From: Annona cherimola | Taxonomy: Eukaryota; Streptophyta; Magnoliopsida; Magnoliales; Annonaceae | Assembly: GCA_030490835.1 (NCBI GenBank) | Contig: CM059972.1 | Coordinates: 34,513,452-34,577,451, forward strand | Length of the DNA: 64,000 nt | Direction of reading: 5' to 3' | Part shown: positions 11,189 through 25,300 of the stretch, piece by piece | How positions within the stretch are numbered: position 1 is the first letter of the stretch | Layout: each line of letters starts with the position of its first letter | Made by a program: the position numbers and the translations under genes | The notes under the pieces: generated by a model | The model's input: only the letters and a program-made list of their open reading frames with translations | What the model was told of the DNA's origin: nothing | The model's database searches: none

Positions 11189-12644
11189 TGTGGCGCCCCC
11201 AACCCGAGGCCTCAACAAGCCTTACTCCAAGACCGTTTCGATTGGTAAATGTCATCAGGATTGTTGCCCTGATCACACGGCGGGTTCTTAATTTGATCTC
11301 GTCCAAAAATTTTTTTTCCTTTTATCATATAAGCATACACTTGTCATCATTCATAGTGGACTCATCCATATCATCATAAAATTCATCGTACAAGTATCTT
11401 TACTTTCATATTGTAGGCAGCATATGTATTCATAAATAAAAATTCACATAGAATTTTATACAAAATCACTTATCTATTTACACAATACATAATCAATCTC
11501 ATTTCATTATAAGCAGTACATTCATCTATTCATTCTTCAAACATATCAATTCCTATTAGCTTTGCTCCTTTCCTCAAGCCTTAAACCTATGTAAGGTTGG
11601 AAAAACAAAACGTGAGTGATAAACTCAGTAAGCAAGCATCATTTTTTCATTTAAATGCATCCCTTGCCCATTCGGTAGGAGACACTTATCAAGTGATAAA
11701 CTACCAATAGGAAGAAACCTTTTATACAAATCTTCTTTATAATACACTCATAAAACTTTGTGCATGTCCCCATTTCGAGGATTTTTGAAGGTGATGTCTA
11801 TGCATCTAAACCATTTTTCATGGGGACAATTGTTTGTCCCAAAATATTTTTCATCTACCATGAGGACATGTCTATGTCCAAAAATATTTTTCATATGGCA
11901 TGAGGACAATTATATGCCCTAAAATATTTTTCTTATAACCTTTTTTTTTCTATGAGGACATTTATTGGTCCCAAAACATCATCCACTTAAATTTCTTTGT
12001 AACCAAATCGCGGTTATTCAAAAGCAATGCATGTGCATAGAAATCTTTTATCTATGCAGACATTCTTATGTCCAAAAATATTTTTCCATATAAACCTCTT
12101 TTAACCCGCATATAAGATACCAAACCCTTTTTAAACCAATATAGAAGACATATTCATGTCCTAAAATATTTTTCGGTATCTTCTGAAAATTAAACATAAA
12201 TTCATTTGAAACCAACACAAATCCATTTAAAATCAAACAGCATCGGTGCCTATTTCGAGACTTTTAAAACATAGGGAACATATGTATGCTCCAAAAACAT
12301 ATGGATTTATGTCTCTGACTCTCAAGTTGGTGACACTTAACAAGTGATCATCCTTCCCTAGAAAAGAAACCTTTCATGAGACAGCACGCGAACCAGGAGT
12401 CTGCTCATGAGCTTACTCCCATTTCCAAGAGGGTGCCGCCGGCCTCTAGCCTTCCTGAAGCAACTCGGCTATAGATAGAGGTGAGCTCTGGTTTTCAACC
12501 ATTTTGGTCCGTAACCGCCTCAACCATGAGCCTAGTACATCGTTTTGCGCACACTCATATGCTAGCAATGATTTTTATAAAACTTAGCTCAGTCATTTGA
12601 CTGTGCCCTTTTTCAAGCCTCAGCTTGATATGTATAAAGCCAAC

Positions 12645-15600
12645 TGTGGTGCCCCGAACCAAGGCGTCACATTTGTCCTTATTCCAAAATCTTGTTGATT
12701 GGTAAGTGTGAATAAGGATTGTTGCCCTGATTACGCGGTGGGTTCTTAATTGGATCTCGTCCAATAATTGTCTTTCTTTTCTTTTCTTTTATCACATAAA
12801 TATATACTCATCATCATTCATAATGGACTCATCCATGTCATCATAAATCATCAATTTCGTATATTATTCATAACTTCATAATTTCATACAACCTATGTCC
12901 TTTCTCAACATATCCCATTAGAGCATCTATTTATACAAAAAATCTACTAACCTTTGTAGATTCCTCTTTTCTTTTAGCAACACATGCCCTCCATCTCTTT
13001 ACTTTCCCTACACCTGTATGAGGTTGGAAAAACAAAACATGAGTCGAAACTCAATAAGCAAGCATTTTTCTTTCATTTAAATGCATTTCTCTCCATTCGA
13101 TAGAAGACACTTATCAAGTGATCAACTACCAATGGAATAGAAACCTTTTCGTAAACCATTCTTGGAAATCATTTATGTAAACCATTCTTGGAAATCACTT
13201 ATGTAAACCATTCATGTAAACCATTCATAAATGCATTTCTCCATTCGATAGGAGACACTTAGCAAGTGATCAACTATCAATGGAATAGAAACCTTTTCAT
13301 AAACATTGGATGTGCAAATGCTTCCTTTCCACTCCTGACATAAACCTTCGTGTGTGGGTACGCTAGCCTAGGGAACATCTCACATAGCATGGTCCAATAC
13401 GCCGGCTGTCTCCGACTTGGCCTCATCAAGGGGAACATCTCTTCCTCTTGATGCCTACATGGTTCCTACATGCATGACTTTTGATTTCCCCGGCATTATA
13501 TACCTCTTACACCAGGTGACTTGTCATTCTCATGTAGAGAATTATTTGCACCATCCCTTTAAAAACATCGTTTCAAATTCATGCTTTCCTTTTCAATCCA
13601 TGTATGAAAATGCACTGCATTTCATTCACACATAACATTCCTTTGCCTCCACCTCTGGGGAGGACACCGTCGGCACACAACCCATTCGACTCGGCAATAG
13701 TGAAGGGGGACCCTCTGATCAGCTTTTTACCTCCACCAAAGCCTCTTCCTTGTGCCCTCACCTCTTGGGAGGACGCCGCCGGCACACAGCCTTTGCGAAT
13801 TGGCAATGGTGAAGAGGGATCCCCGATCCTACTTCCTCCACCAAAGCCTCTTCATTATGCATCATACATGTGCACATGTCCATGAACATCACATGATATC
13901 AATATGCCGGCAGGACTTTTCATAAAAACTTATTAACAATCATCATTTCAAAACATTATAGGAATGGTCATCCTTAAACACATTTCATAAATACTTGAGA
14001 ATAAAACATATTTTCAAAATTGTGCTTGCTTACAATGAAGTAATAAAATCACATTTTAAAACGTTTGCTTGCTTACCTCCTCAGTCGGTGTCCTCAACCT
14101 TCTCCTTCCTTTTTTTCTATACAAGAAAAATCGATATTTTAACCATCCATTCCATGTCTTAGGTTGCTTTCCATGCATGCTTTATGATCATTCATTACCT
14201 CATTCTCATAGAGGTTAATCTTATAAAGATACATGGTCATTAATTATTTATATGGATTTTTATCCATAAATCCTTTAAAAATTCCATCCATATATCATCA
14301 AAAATATATAAAAATAAATCTCAATTTTTTCCCAAAATACGCTATTCACTGTTCATGTCACTGTAGCATATTACTGTTCATCATCACTGTTCACAGCCAC
14401 GTGGGTTACTGTTCACCCTCGAGGTTACTGTTCACAGCGACGTGGGTTACTGTTCATGGGTACCAAAAATTGACATTTTTTCCAAAAATAAAAAATACCA
14501 TGACATAGCTTATGCTTAGTATATCGTAGGAAATTTCATAGATTTTGAATTTATCATCATTTACTTGGCTAAATAAATCATTTTCTCTATATACTAAAAA
14601 TCAACATAAATTCACTTAAGCATAATCCTTAATTCCAAAAATCATGAAATTAATATATCATCATTACAACATCATATTTATCATATTAATACATCTCAAA
14701 TCATCATTTATCAAATTTGGAGCATTATTTACACATATCATACATGATTTTCCCGAATGCTCTATCTTCGCTCCAAATTTTTGATGTTTTGGCATAATTC
14801 TACTTTGGAATTATAACCATACTTATTTTCTCATGCTTAGGCATTATCTAAGCATGGTTTTACCCTACTTAACACCCAAAAGAAATTTGGGAAGAATTCC
14901 CTTACCTCAAGTGGAGAACTCCTCTCCTCCTTCTCTCTTTCTCTCTCTTTCCTTCTCTCCTTCTCTCTCTAAGCCCAAAACGAATTTTGGGAGTGGGAAT
15001 GCTTGAATTTCTCAAGCTTGGAGTGCCTTTGGACGTTCACCCCTGCCCCCTATTTATAGTTTTTGATTTTTCATCAAATTAGAATTTACCCCCCTTTCTT
15101 GAGGTATTAAATTGTAAATATATTTTTTTCTAATTTCCAAAAGGTGCATGGAGCCATGTGCAGCCACCCTACAGCAGCTGCAGCCCCTGTGGCAGCCTTA
15201 TTTTTCTAGATTTTTAATTTATTAAAAATTATTTATGTTAAGCTAATTTAATCCTAGCCCTTGATTTTGATGATGATGAATGTGGACCATTGATTTTCGT
15301 CAAAAATCCAACCACCCCCCCTGCAATTGCTGCTGTTCATTTATTACTTTTTATTTTTTAATAATATAATTTAATAAAAAGTCAAAAGTAGCATTAATGG
15401 AAAATTAAGCTTTTTTTATCTCCAAATGACATTTAATCTTGACCCTAGATTCATGATTTTTGATCAATCTTGGACCACTCATCATGTTCATCATCATATT
15501 TTGGTCATCCATAAAAAATTTCATCTCAATCCGACGTCCGGATTGCAAGATATGAATTTTTCTTCATTTTCTTCACAAAAATCCAAAAAAATCCGAAAAT

Positions 15601-15888
15601 ACAAAATAAATCAAAAACTGGCTATTTCGTCCTTTTGTGGGAAGCTTCCTTTTTTGTCTTTTTTTGATTAAGTTAATCCAAAGTGATTAACTCATCATTT
15701 CACTCTAACCACATGGTTAGTATTCACATTTCACTATTTACATTCACTATTCATCCGAATTTCATAAATAATTATTTTAACCTTTATTCCCACATATTTC
15801 ATATTTATGAATGTATATTTTCCAAATATATTACCTAGGATTTACAACCCTAGGATTTTATACACGTGTCTAAGATTGGGGTTTCATA
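12645..15888 (-). repeat. Solo LTR B inserted in LTR A
   Basis: The minus-strand ends are TATGAAACCCC (start mutated from TG to TA) at 15888 and GGGGCACCACA at 12645; length 3244 bp. Flanking CCAAC duplications lie at 12640-12644 and 15889-15893. The uninterrupted target survives in LTR C near 23830-23840 (aaagccaacttagtc). It is a relative of LTR H and of F and G. A TATA box (minus strand ACTATAAATAGGGGG) lies at 15056-15070 and a splice-donor-like AG|GTAAGC at about 14076. Confidence 0.9.
15056..15070 (-). promoter_or_regulatory. TATA box in LTR B
   Basis: The minus strand reads ACTATAAATAGGGGG. The equivalent in LTR H (35273-35286) reads GTATAAATAGGGGG and in LTR G (52335-52345, plus) CTATAAAAGGG, so position and sequence are conserved across the family. 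Confidence 0.5.
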
Positions 15889-18800
15889 CCAACTTAGTCC
15901 GCATACTATGCCCTTCTCGAAATGAGAACTGGGCATAATTGTTTTGAAAATAAAATATTTTGAACCACTTAGTCCGCAGACTATGCCTTTCTCGAATTGA
16001 GAACTGGGCGTGGTTGTTTTGAAAATAAAATATTTTAGAAAACTATTTCCAAATCCTGATGTTAGGATGACGACCCTTAAAGAGTTTAGCAATCTTTTGA
16101 TAAATCCATTTTACAAAACATTTGAAATATTTGAGAAGACAATATTTTGCAAAACTTTAATGATTTGCTAAACAACTTTTGAAATTCTCATTTTCAAAAG
16201 CTTTTGAATTAATTCAAAACTCGTGGAGACAACTTTTCTTAATAACATTTTTATGAGTGAAACATATGCAACTCACTTCTATCCATTGTAATGACATTAT
16301 CTGTTTTATCCACGTCACTTCCTTGTTATTTTTATATATAGAGGAGTTTGCATAATCTTTTGATCATTATTTAAACATAAAATCCACCAAATCAATTTGT
16401 AGGACTGGTCAACCTTAAATCTTTTTGGAATATCAGAGTAAAGCATCTTCAAAGTGTTACAACTTTAAGAGTTGAAAAGCACCTCGATAGATTATTTCAA
16501 AACACCTACATAAATCTTGAAACACGCACATAAATTCAATTTATGACATTTAATGGAAACCATAAAACATCTATGTATGTCTAGAAACCATTTTGTAAAG
16601 AATTACATTTTTCAGTAAAACTCTTTGTAAACCACACTTGTATGAACTTGCTTATATTCAAACCATCTTAAAACCCACATCATATTTTCAAGAACTGTGC
16701 TTGCTTACTCTATAAGAAATTCTCCACATCATTAATATAAACATGATCAAGTAATTTTAATACTTGAATATAAACATTATGCTTGAAAATTCACTTACTT
16801 ATCTCGTAAGAAATTATGAAACCAACTTATTATAGCAAGTTCATAAATTTCATAAAATTCCTTCAAAACAATATTTTGGAAAGCTCGCTTGCTTACTTGT
16901 AAGCAAACTCTTTAAAATTATTAATATAAAGCATTTCCAATCTTGGCAACACTTGTGATAAAGTAATTATTCTAAGAAGTATTGCTTGTTTCCCATGAAA
17001 TAATCCTTAAGGCATTTTATTTAAGCTATCATTTTCAAAACATAGGAGGAAATCAATATTTTTGAAAGTTCGCTTGCTTACCTGTCTCACGTTTGCTTTT
17101 TGAATATGCCTTTTCTTTGTCCTTTCCTACATGACAATAATATAACATTTCTTATATTCCTTTTGCTTGCGTCTAACTTAATTTTTCAACCTATTTTCAT
17201 TAACATATATCATTCATTTGACTTCTCAAGTCATTATATACATAGATAGCACATATTTGCACATTTCATCGGTTAACACATAACATATACAATCCCTTAA
17301 GTAGGGTAACCATTCAATCACATAATAATCATCCAATAATTAGCATCTAAAGTTTCATTAACCTTCATTTACCATTTTTTACTTATTTTCCAAAATTTAC
17401 ACATCGGTGCTCCTTTTAAGCACACGTCATTGCCTTAAACTTTATAAATTAATTCCAAAATTTGAAATTGATCATTATGCACTCTAAAAATATATATAAT
17501 CATGAATTCTATCATATTTTCATATATTTTTGCACAAAATCACGTTACATAAGTCATTTACCACTTATGCATGTTTATCCTTTCACTTATGCCCATTTGG
17601 CAACACATATAAGAGGCATTTCATAAAAATTTTCAAGTCAGCAACTTAGTCACTAATTTAATATGATAATCACCCTTAATTATAACTTTATTTAAGGTAT
17701 TTTTATAGAATTTTAATCCACTAATCATAGGTTTCCAAAACAACCCTTGTCTTCTTATTTTCACTAAGTTCCATCTTCTTATTTAACCATTAATTCCATA
17801 TATATATAATAATATCAATTATCAATCACATTTGCTGTTATTAATCCTTTATTAAACTCTTTCCTAACATATATATCAATTTGAATCATTTCTATATAGG
17901 TTTCATATTTCTTTTTGATTTTTTCTCAAACTATCCACATATGCTGAAATCAGGCATATTGAAATATCTAAATATTAATTTATGATCAAATCAAGGTATT
18001 TAATTTTAAAATTTCTATCATACATCAATAAATACATTAATTAACTTTCATAAATATTTCATCATGAAATATTAACATTATATATTTATTTTGGCATTTT
18101 CACTGTGCTGGACAGTGTTGTGAGTTTAGGGTCAGCCCTAATCACGTGAATTATAACCCATACTAATATCACCCAAAAATAAATTTTTATTTTATTTAAG
18201 TTATCCTCATGATGGTTTATACATCATATAAAAATTTCATATAAACAATCCTTCTACAAAAAGTATTAAAAATCATTTACTATAGATGATCCTGTCACCC
18301 GTTCTACCCTGTTTAGGTTGATTTTCTCAGATTTTTAATTTGAAATATGATTAACATTTCAATCTGAAATTTTGTTCATCCCTTAATAATCATACAATGA
18401 GAGTGTAAAAAACTTTTTATAGTAAAATCCTTCGTTTACTACTTCATTCATATTTTGGTTTATAACATCATATAACTTCCAGATTTGAAGTATAAAAATC
18501 AAAATTAACATATACTTACTTGATTAATTGATAATCCCTATTTTTCCCCTTTATTTTCCTTGTTTTTCTTTCATTCTTGGCTGTGCTAGGGCTGGACATG
18601 CACTGCCTTGGGGGAGAAGAACTTGAGCACTTAGAAAAAAAAAATCACAAAACCTTATATCACATGACCGAGCATCCCTTCTTGTAGAGCTGGAATTTCC
18701 AGCTATGGGCCCCACTTTAGAGCTGGATTTTCCACACTATTTAATGCATGCTTATCCCCCCTAATGTTCTGGTTAAATTAAAGCCAAGTAAAATAGTTTT

Positions 18801-20037
18801 TTTCATTTTTATTAATTGCAAAAATCTGCTCAAATCCTCACCATCCAAGCTGTCCACTTGGCACGTCCATAGTTGCTGCCCATTTTGAGATTTTTTCCCA
18901 TTTTTTAATAATCTAATTTTAAGGGTAAATTAAACACCTAATTATCATTGAGTTTAACCTTTAATTCGGCATAAAAAAATTAACAAAGATCATTTCAGCA
19001 GATCAAACTGTGCATGCCATTTGCATACACAAGCTGTCCATTTTTGCATCATCAATGAGAAGCTATTGCTCACGAATTTTCAGGAGTTTTTTTCACATGA
19101 ATAAATGCCCATTCATGTGTCCCTACATGTCAGCTAGGTGGGTGCATATTTTATAAAAAAAAAAAAAAAAAAAACGCAGCTGCAACAACCCATGGACGTC
19201 CATATGCATGCCACCTCTCCTATGCTCATTTTGAGCACTCTTAGCCCCTTACTTGTGGACATAAATGCTTGGAGAATTCATTGGATTTTTGCATTTTATA
19301 ATTAAGCATAAAATACCCTACATTGCACCTACATTTGACACCTATTTGAGTCATTAAAAATTACATTAATTCCACGTACTCTAGCATTTAATGCATGATA
19401 CTCTTGAGGTGCAAAAGTCAACCATATACACCTTTTCTAATTTAGGTATTTTACCATCATAATATTCTTGATCCAAGCCTTCCAAAATGTTAATTTCATA
19501 ATTTCATTCAATCGTTTCAAATTTCATCTCAATCCGATTTTCTTAGCTCAAGTTATAGTCGTTTGAAATTAACGGTTGAATTTGAGCTATGTTCAATAAA
19601 TCATCATCACCAATTTCATCAAGGATTTTCATAACCCAATAATTCCATAATACCAAGCCCATTGTCATCAACTTCCCTGTCAAATTTCACTTGAATCCGC
19701 CTTACAGGCATTGAGTTATGAATTTTCTAGTATTTTTCCACTAACATGAGAATTATCCTTTTAAATTCTCATAATTCATATTAAATAATTATATTAAATA
19801 TTTTAAAATCATTATCCATGATACATTGGTATATTTCAATCACTAAAAATTCACTTTAATCCCTTTGTCCCTTATCAACTTATAATGATCACTCGCATAA
19901 TCATTGCTAATCCTTAGCCCTAATTACCATAGTTTAGCAAAATCACAAAAATTATTTAAAATTCAATAAATTTACTTATAAATCACATGTAAATGTTCAA
20001 TACATATATTGAATCCTACTTAGGTTGGGGTTTCACA

Positions 20038-20050
20038 ATCCTCCCCCCTT
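20038..20050 (-). other. Polypurine tract of element A-C
   Basis: The minus strand reads AAGGGGGGAGGAT directly before the LTR start TGTGAAACC. Together with the PBS at 22367-22378 this proves the element is on the minus strand. Confidence 0.8.
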
Positions 20051-20619
20051 ATAAAAGGTTTCATCCTGAAACCGTCTATTCTTTAAATAATTGACAATGG
20101 CTATTTTATGAGCCAGTGCACCATCTTCTCCCATACTTATATCACTTATAAGTTCTATACCTTTTATGCCTATTTTAGGCTGAGTATACCGTGACAGACC
20201 ACTTATACCTTTCTCCACTATCCTTGTGACCCACTTAGTGTCAGTCTATTTCTTTTTTTTTTCATAGTTGTTCTTATCATAATTTTGTTGACCAATTCTA
20301 AGGCTTACTTCTTCTCCTTCATCTATTTCAGACCTGTGGGTCATGACCCGCATATCCAACGTGTCCTTCATTTTCACTTAATATTTACCATCATATAAAT
20401 AGGAAATTCCACATAATGATATTATCCATCCTTCTTACTATCAGTGCATGAATGGTTACATGTTGGTATACTATAATTGACTAAGTAACACCAAATTCAA
20501 TTGATATTACTAAAAAACTTTCTTAAAATATAAATCATACCTGTAACCCTCTTTTATTCCTGCTTTCGTAACTCATCATAAGTTGATGCATGCATTTGCA
20601 CTAACTTTGTAAAGCTTTC

Positions 20620-21429
20620 CTACCGTTTAGCCTTTGTAGTTTTCTTTTGGTGCATCAATTTTTCAAGTCCGGGTGCTCTTTGTACCTTGTTTGGGCATTT
20701 TAAGGCAATGTGTCGTACATGTCCACAATTGAAACATTGTTTCTCCCATATCTCACTACTTTTACAATTTCTCACCACATGACCCGCTTGACCACATTTA
20801 TAACATTTATTTGAACCCTTTAAACATTCTCCAAAGTAACAGTTGTGACAATTCCCACAAATTGGGGCACATATCCTATTACACCTTGATTTCGTTTCTC
20901 TTGTCACTGTTTTCTTAATTCTTTCTTTTCCTACATTTCATTTCTTGGTACTAGGATCCAATTGTTCTTTCTCTTGTTGAAATTCTTGGGTCTTTAGTGT
21001 TTCTATCCCATTGTCGTCAACTCCTATAGGTTCTGGTACCAGATTAGGAAGTACGACCTATATCGGCCTAATTTCTTCCTGTCCTCTTGACTAATCCCGT
21101 TGAGCTTTTTCTCAAAAATCTTGAATGATTCCTACGGTTTGAGCGGCCCATTCCTGAGTAGCTTGTTGGACGGCTTCCTTTACGGTTGTAACTACCCTTT
21201 CCGTTATTAATTCTAATTGTACGGTGTTACCTGTAGCGGTCCCACCTTCAAGATTTAATTCTGGATTCACATTTACCCGTTGTTGACAAGTTCTTGAGTT
21301 TAGTTGCTCTCCTTGTCTTGGTTTCTTAGACTTGCAACTGGTTTCACCCTTTTCTCGTCGATCTATGGGTTCTTCATCTGCCACTGCCTTTCCTTTATTC
21401 AGTCTAGCTCTCACTCTTGTGATAGGCAT
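20620..21429 (-). pseudogene. gag remnant of element A-C
   Basis: Frame 21429-21112 begins MPITRVRARLNKGKAVADEE, a basic gag N-terminus like those of Tekay/Del chromoviruses. Frame 20907-20620 carries two CCHC zinc knuckles (CYKCGQAGHVVRNC and CFNCGHVRHIALKC), which bind genomic RNA in such proteins. Only about 200 bases separate them, so the capsid domain that should lie between is deleted. The frames are not joined. Nothing of protease, RT or integrase follows before the polypurine tract: the rest, 20051-20619, is AT-rich with no domain. The element could only have moved with proteins supplied by a relative. Confidence 0.75.
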
Positions 21430-22366
21430 AATTCCTTTCTATACATAAAAAAAGGAATAACACAACACATATTGTAATGTATACAATAAATCATTTTAAC
21501 AGAAGGGTTAATAACCACGTCCATTCCACTTACACCTTCTATACAATCATAAATAACTTCTTACCATCTTTAAGTAACATTTTCTGATAAGCTTATTATA
21601 CCCATCCTTCATATTTAATAGAAAGAATCAGTAACAATTCTTTCTTTCTCATATATGGTTATCATACAAGTAGTTGTACTTGTATGTTACTCTTTTTTCA
21701 TATTCATTTATTATACAAGTGGTTACACTTGTATATTATAAGTATCCTTATACCCAACCATAATATATCCCTTTATCCTTCAAAAGTCAAAAGAGACTTT
21801 TGTTAATTTCGTTTGCTTCTTTCTTACTACCTAAGTATTATCTAGTAATAATTCTTATGTTAGACCAATTAGGTCATTTTTTATAAGTTTTTTATTATTA
21901 ATAATTCTTAATATATAATTATCAAATCATCGAGGAAGGATTCCTCGACTACACACTCACCTTGAGTGCAACTCTTCAGATCACTAATCCTGTCAATTAT
22001 AAAAGGTGGAGTTAGAACTACATATAACATGTATTCCTTAAATATCTACCCTCTATCTATATTTTTCTAAAATCTTACATTTTTCCTACTTTTCTTTTCA
22101 ATATCACTTTTTCATAGTGGAAAATTACTTTTCCTTTATGAATCACCTACCTATCAAAATGTCATAGCAATTTGCTATATTTGCAACATACTTATGACAA
22201 ATCATCATATGTTCATATAATCTTAAAATTAACACATCATAAGTATTTCCTATAATTTCAATCTATCCATTCCATCAATTTTCTTATACTTATTCACCAA
22301 TCCTTGCTCTGATATCTAGCTCTTTGATATCAAATCCTTTCTTTCCACGCTATTTTACCAATCTTT
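21430..22366 (-). other. 5' leader of element A-C
   Basis: This is AT-rich DNA between PBS and gag start on the minus strand. It includes two 'acaagtngttacacttgtat'-type short inverted stretches near 21670 and 21715. No gene is seen. Confidence 0.5.
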
Positions 22367-22378
22367 GCTTTGATACCA
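22367..22378 (-). other. Primer-binding site of element A-C
   Basis: The minus strand reads TGGTATCAAAGC, the initiator-Met tRNA type with one change, five bases after the LTR end GGGGGCGCTACA at 22384. Confidence 0.85.
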
Positions 22379-22383
22379 TGCTC

Positions 22384-25300
22384 TGTAGCGCCCCCGACCG
22401 GAGGCCTCCACAAGTTTTACTCCAAGACTATTTAGATTGGTAAATGTGATCAGGATTGTTGCCCTGATCACGCGGTGGGTTCTTAATTTGTTCTCATCTA
22501 AATTTTTTTTTCCTTTTATCATATAAGCATACACTTGTCATCATTCATAGTGGACTCATCCATATCATCATAAAATTCATCGTACAAGTATCTTTACTTT
22601 CATATTGTAGGCAGCATATGTATTCATAAATAAAAATTCACGTAGAATTTTATACATAATTACTTGTCTATTTATACCATACATAATCAATCCCATTTCA
22701 TTATAAGCAGTACATTCATCTATTCATTCTTCAAACATACCAATTCCTTTTAGCTTTGCTCCTTTCCTCGAGCCTTAAACATGTCTAAGGTTGGGAAAAC
22801 AAAACGTGAGTGATAAACTCAGTAAGCAAGCATCATTTTTTCATTTAAATGCATCCCTTGCCCATTCGGTAGGAGACACTTATCAAGTGATAAACTACTA
22901 ATAGGAAGAAACCTTTTATAAAAATCTTATTTATAATACACTCATAAAACTTTGTGCATGTCCCTATTTCGAGGATTTTCAAAGGTGTTGTCTATACATC
23001 TAAACCATTTTTCATGGGGACAATTGTTTGTACCAAAATATTTTTCATCTACCATGAGGACATGTCTATGTCCAAAAATATTTTTCATATGGCACGAGGA
23101 CAATTATATGTTCTCAAATATTTTTTTATAACCTTTTTTTTCCATGAGGACATTTACTGGTCCCAAAACATCATCCATTTAAATTTCTTTGTAACCAAAT
23201 CGCGATTATTCAGAAGCAATGCATGTGCATAGAAATCTTTTATCTATGCAGAGATTCTAATGTCCAAAAATATTTTTCCATATAAACCTCTTTTAACCCG
23301 CATATAAGATACCAAACCCTTTTTAAACCAATATGGCGGACATATTCATGTCCTAAAATATTTTTCGGTATCTTCTGAAAACTAAACATAAATCCATTTG
23401 AAACCAACATAAATCTATTTAAAACCAAACAGCGTCGGTGCCTATTTTGGGACTTTTAAAACATAGGGAACATATGTATCTTCGAAAAACATATGAATTT
23501 GTGCCTCTGACCCTCAGGTTGGTGACACTTAACAAGTAATCATCCTTCCCTAGGAAAGAAACCTTTCATGAGACAGCACGCGAGCCAAGAGTCTGCTCAT
23601 GAGCTTACTCCCATTTCAAGGAGGGCGCCGCCGGCTTCTAGCCTTCCCTAAGTGACTCGACTACAGGTAGAGGTGAGCTCTGGTTTTCAACCATTTTGGT
23701 CCGTAACCGCCTCAACTATGAGCCTAGTACATCGTTTTGCGCACACTCGTATGCTAACAATGATTTTCACAAAACTTCGCTCAGTCATTTGATTGTGCCT
23801 TTTTTCAAGCCTCAGCTTGATATGTATAAAGCCAACTTAGTCTGCAGACTATGCCCTTCTCGAATTGAGAACTGGGGATGATGCTTTTGAAAATAAAATA
23901 TTTTGAACCACTCAGTCCACAGACTATGCTCTTCTCGAATTAAGAACTGGGCGTGGTTGTTTTGAAAATAAAACATTTTAGAAAACTATTTCCAAATCCA
24001 GATGTTAGGATGACCACCCTTAAAGAGTTTAGCAATGTTTTGATAAATCCATTTTACGAAACATTTGAAATATTTGAGAAGACAATATTTTGCAAAACTT
24101 TAATGATTTGCTAAACAACTTTTGAAATTCTTATTTTTAGAAGCTTTTGAACTAATTCAAAACTCGCGGAGACAACTTTTCTTAATAACATTTTTATGAG
24201 CAAAACATATGCAACTCACTTCTATCCACCGTAATGGCATTATCTGTTTTATCCACGTCACTTCCATGTTAGTTTTATATATAGAGGAGTTTGCATAATC
24301 TTTTAATCATTATTTAAACATAAAATCCACCAAATCAATTTGTAGGACCGGTCAATCTTAAATCTTTTTGGAATATCAGAGTAACGCATCTTCAAAGTGT
24401 TACAACTCTAAGAGTTGAAAAGCACCTCGATAGATTATTTCAAAATACCTACATAACTCTCAAAACACGCACATAAATTCAATTTATGACATTTAATGGA
24501 AACCATTTCAAAACATCTATTTATGTCTAGAAACCATTTTGTAAAGAATTATATTTTTCAGTAAAACTCTTTGTAAACCACACTTGTATGAACTTGCTTA
24601 TATTAAAACCATCTTAAAACCCACATCATATTTTCAAGAATTGAGCTTGCTTACTCTACAAGCAATTCTCCACATCATTAATATAGACATGATCAAGTAA
24701 TTTTAATACTTGAATATAAACATTATGCTTGAAAATTCACTTACTTATCTCGTAAGCAATTATGAAACCAACTTATTATAGCAAGTTCATAAATTTCATA
24801 AAATTCCTTTGAAATAATATTTTGGAAAGCTCGCTTGCTTACTTGTAAGCAAACTCTTTAAAATCATTAATATAAAGCATTTTCAATCTTGGCAACACTT
24901 GTGATAAGTAATTATTCTAAGAAGTATTGCTTGTTTCCCATGAAACAATCCTTAAGGAATTTTATTTAAGCTATCATTTTCAAAACATAGAAGGAAATCA
25001 ATATTTTGGAAAGTTCGCTTGCTTACCAGTCTCACGTTAGCTTTCTGAATCCGACTTTCTTTGCCCTTGCCTACATGACAATAATATAACATTTCTTATA
25101 TTTCCTTTGCTTGTATCCAACTTAATTTTTCAACCCATTTTCATTAACATATATCATTCATTTGACTTCTCAAGTCATTAGATACATAGATAGAACATAT
25201 TTGCACATTTCATCGATTAACACATATCATATACAATCCCATAAGTAGGGTAACCATTCAATCACACAATAATCTTTCAATAATTAACATCTAAAGGTTC

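Larger units (their letters stand above)
11189..20037 (-). repeat. 3' LTR A of element A-C, interrupted by solo LTR B
   Basis: The minus-strand start is TGTGAAACCCCAACC at 20037 and the end is GGGGGCGCCACA at 11189. Without B (12645-15888) it is about 5.6 kb, very long for an LTR. It parallels 22384-26551 block for block (for example 11189-11640 against 22384-22835, and 15894-18580 against 23836-26540). It carries repeated GCTTGCTTAC motifs, two copies of a CACTT-ATC-AAGTG or CACTT-AAC-AAGTG hairpin near 11683 and 12330, and no coding frame. A run of about 20 A lies near 19155. Confidence 0.85.

Noticed and set aside
20620..20907. Host CCHC zinc-finger protein gene
   Set aside because: Position between PBS and polypurine tract of element A-C, with a basic gag N-terminus upstream, identifies it as gag.
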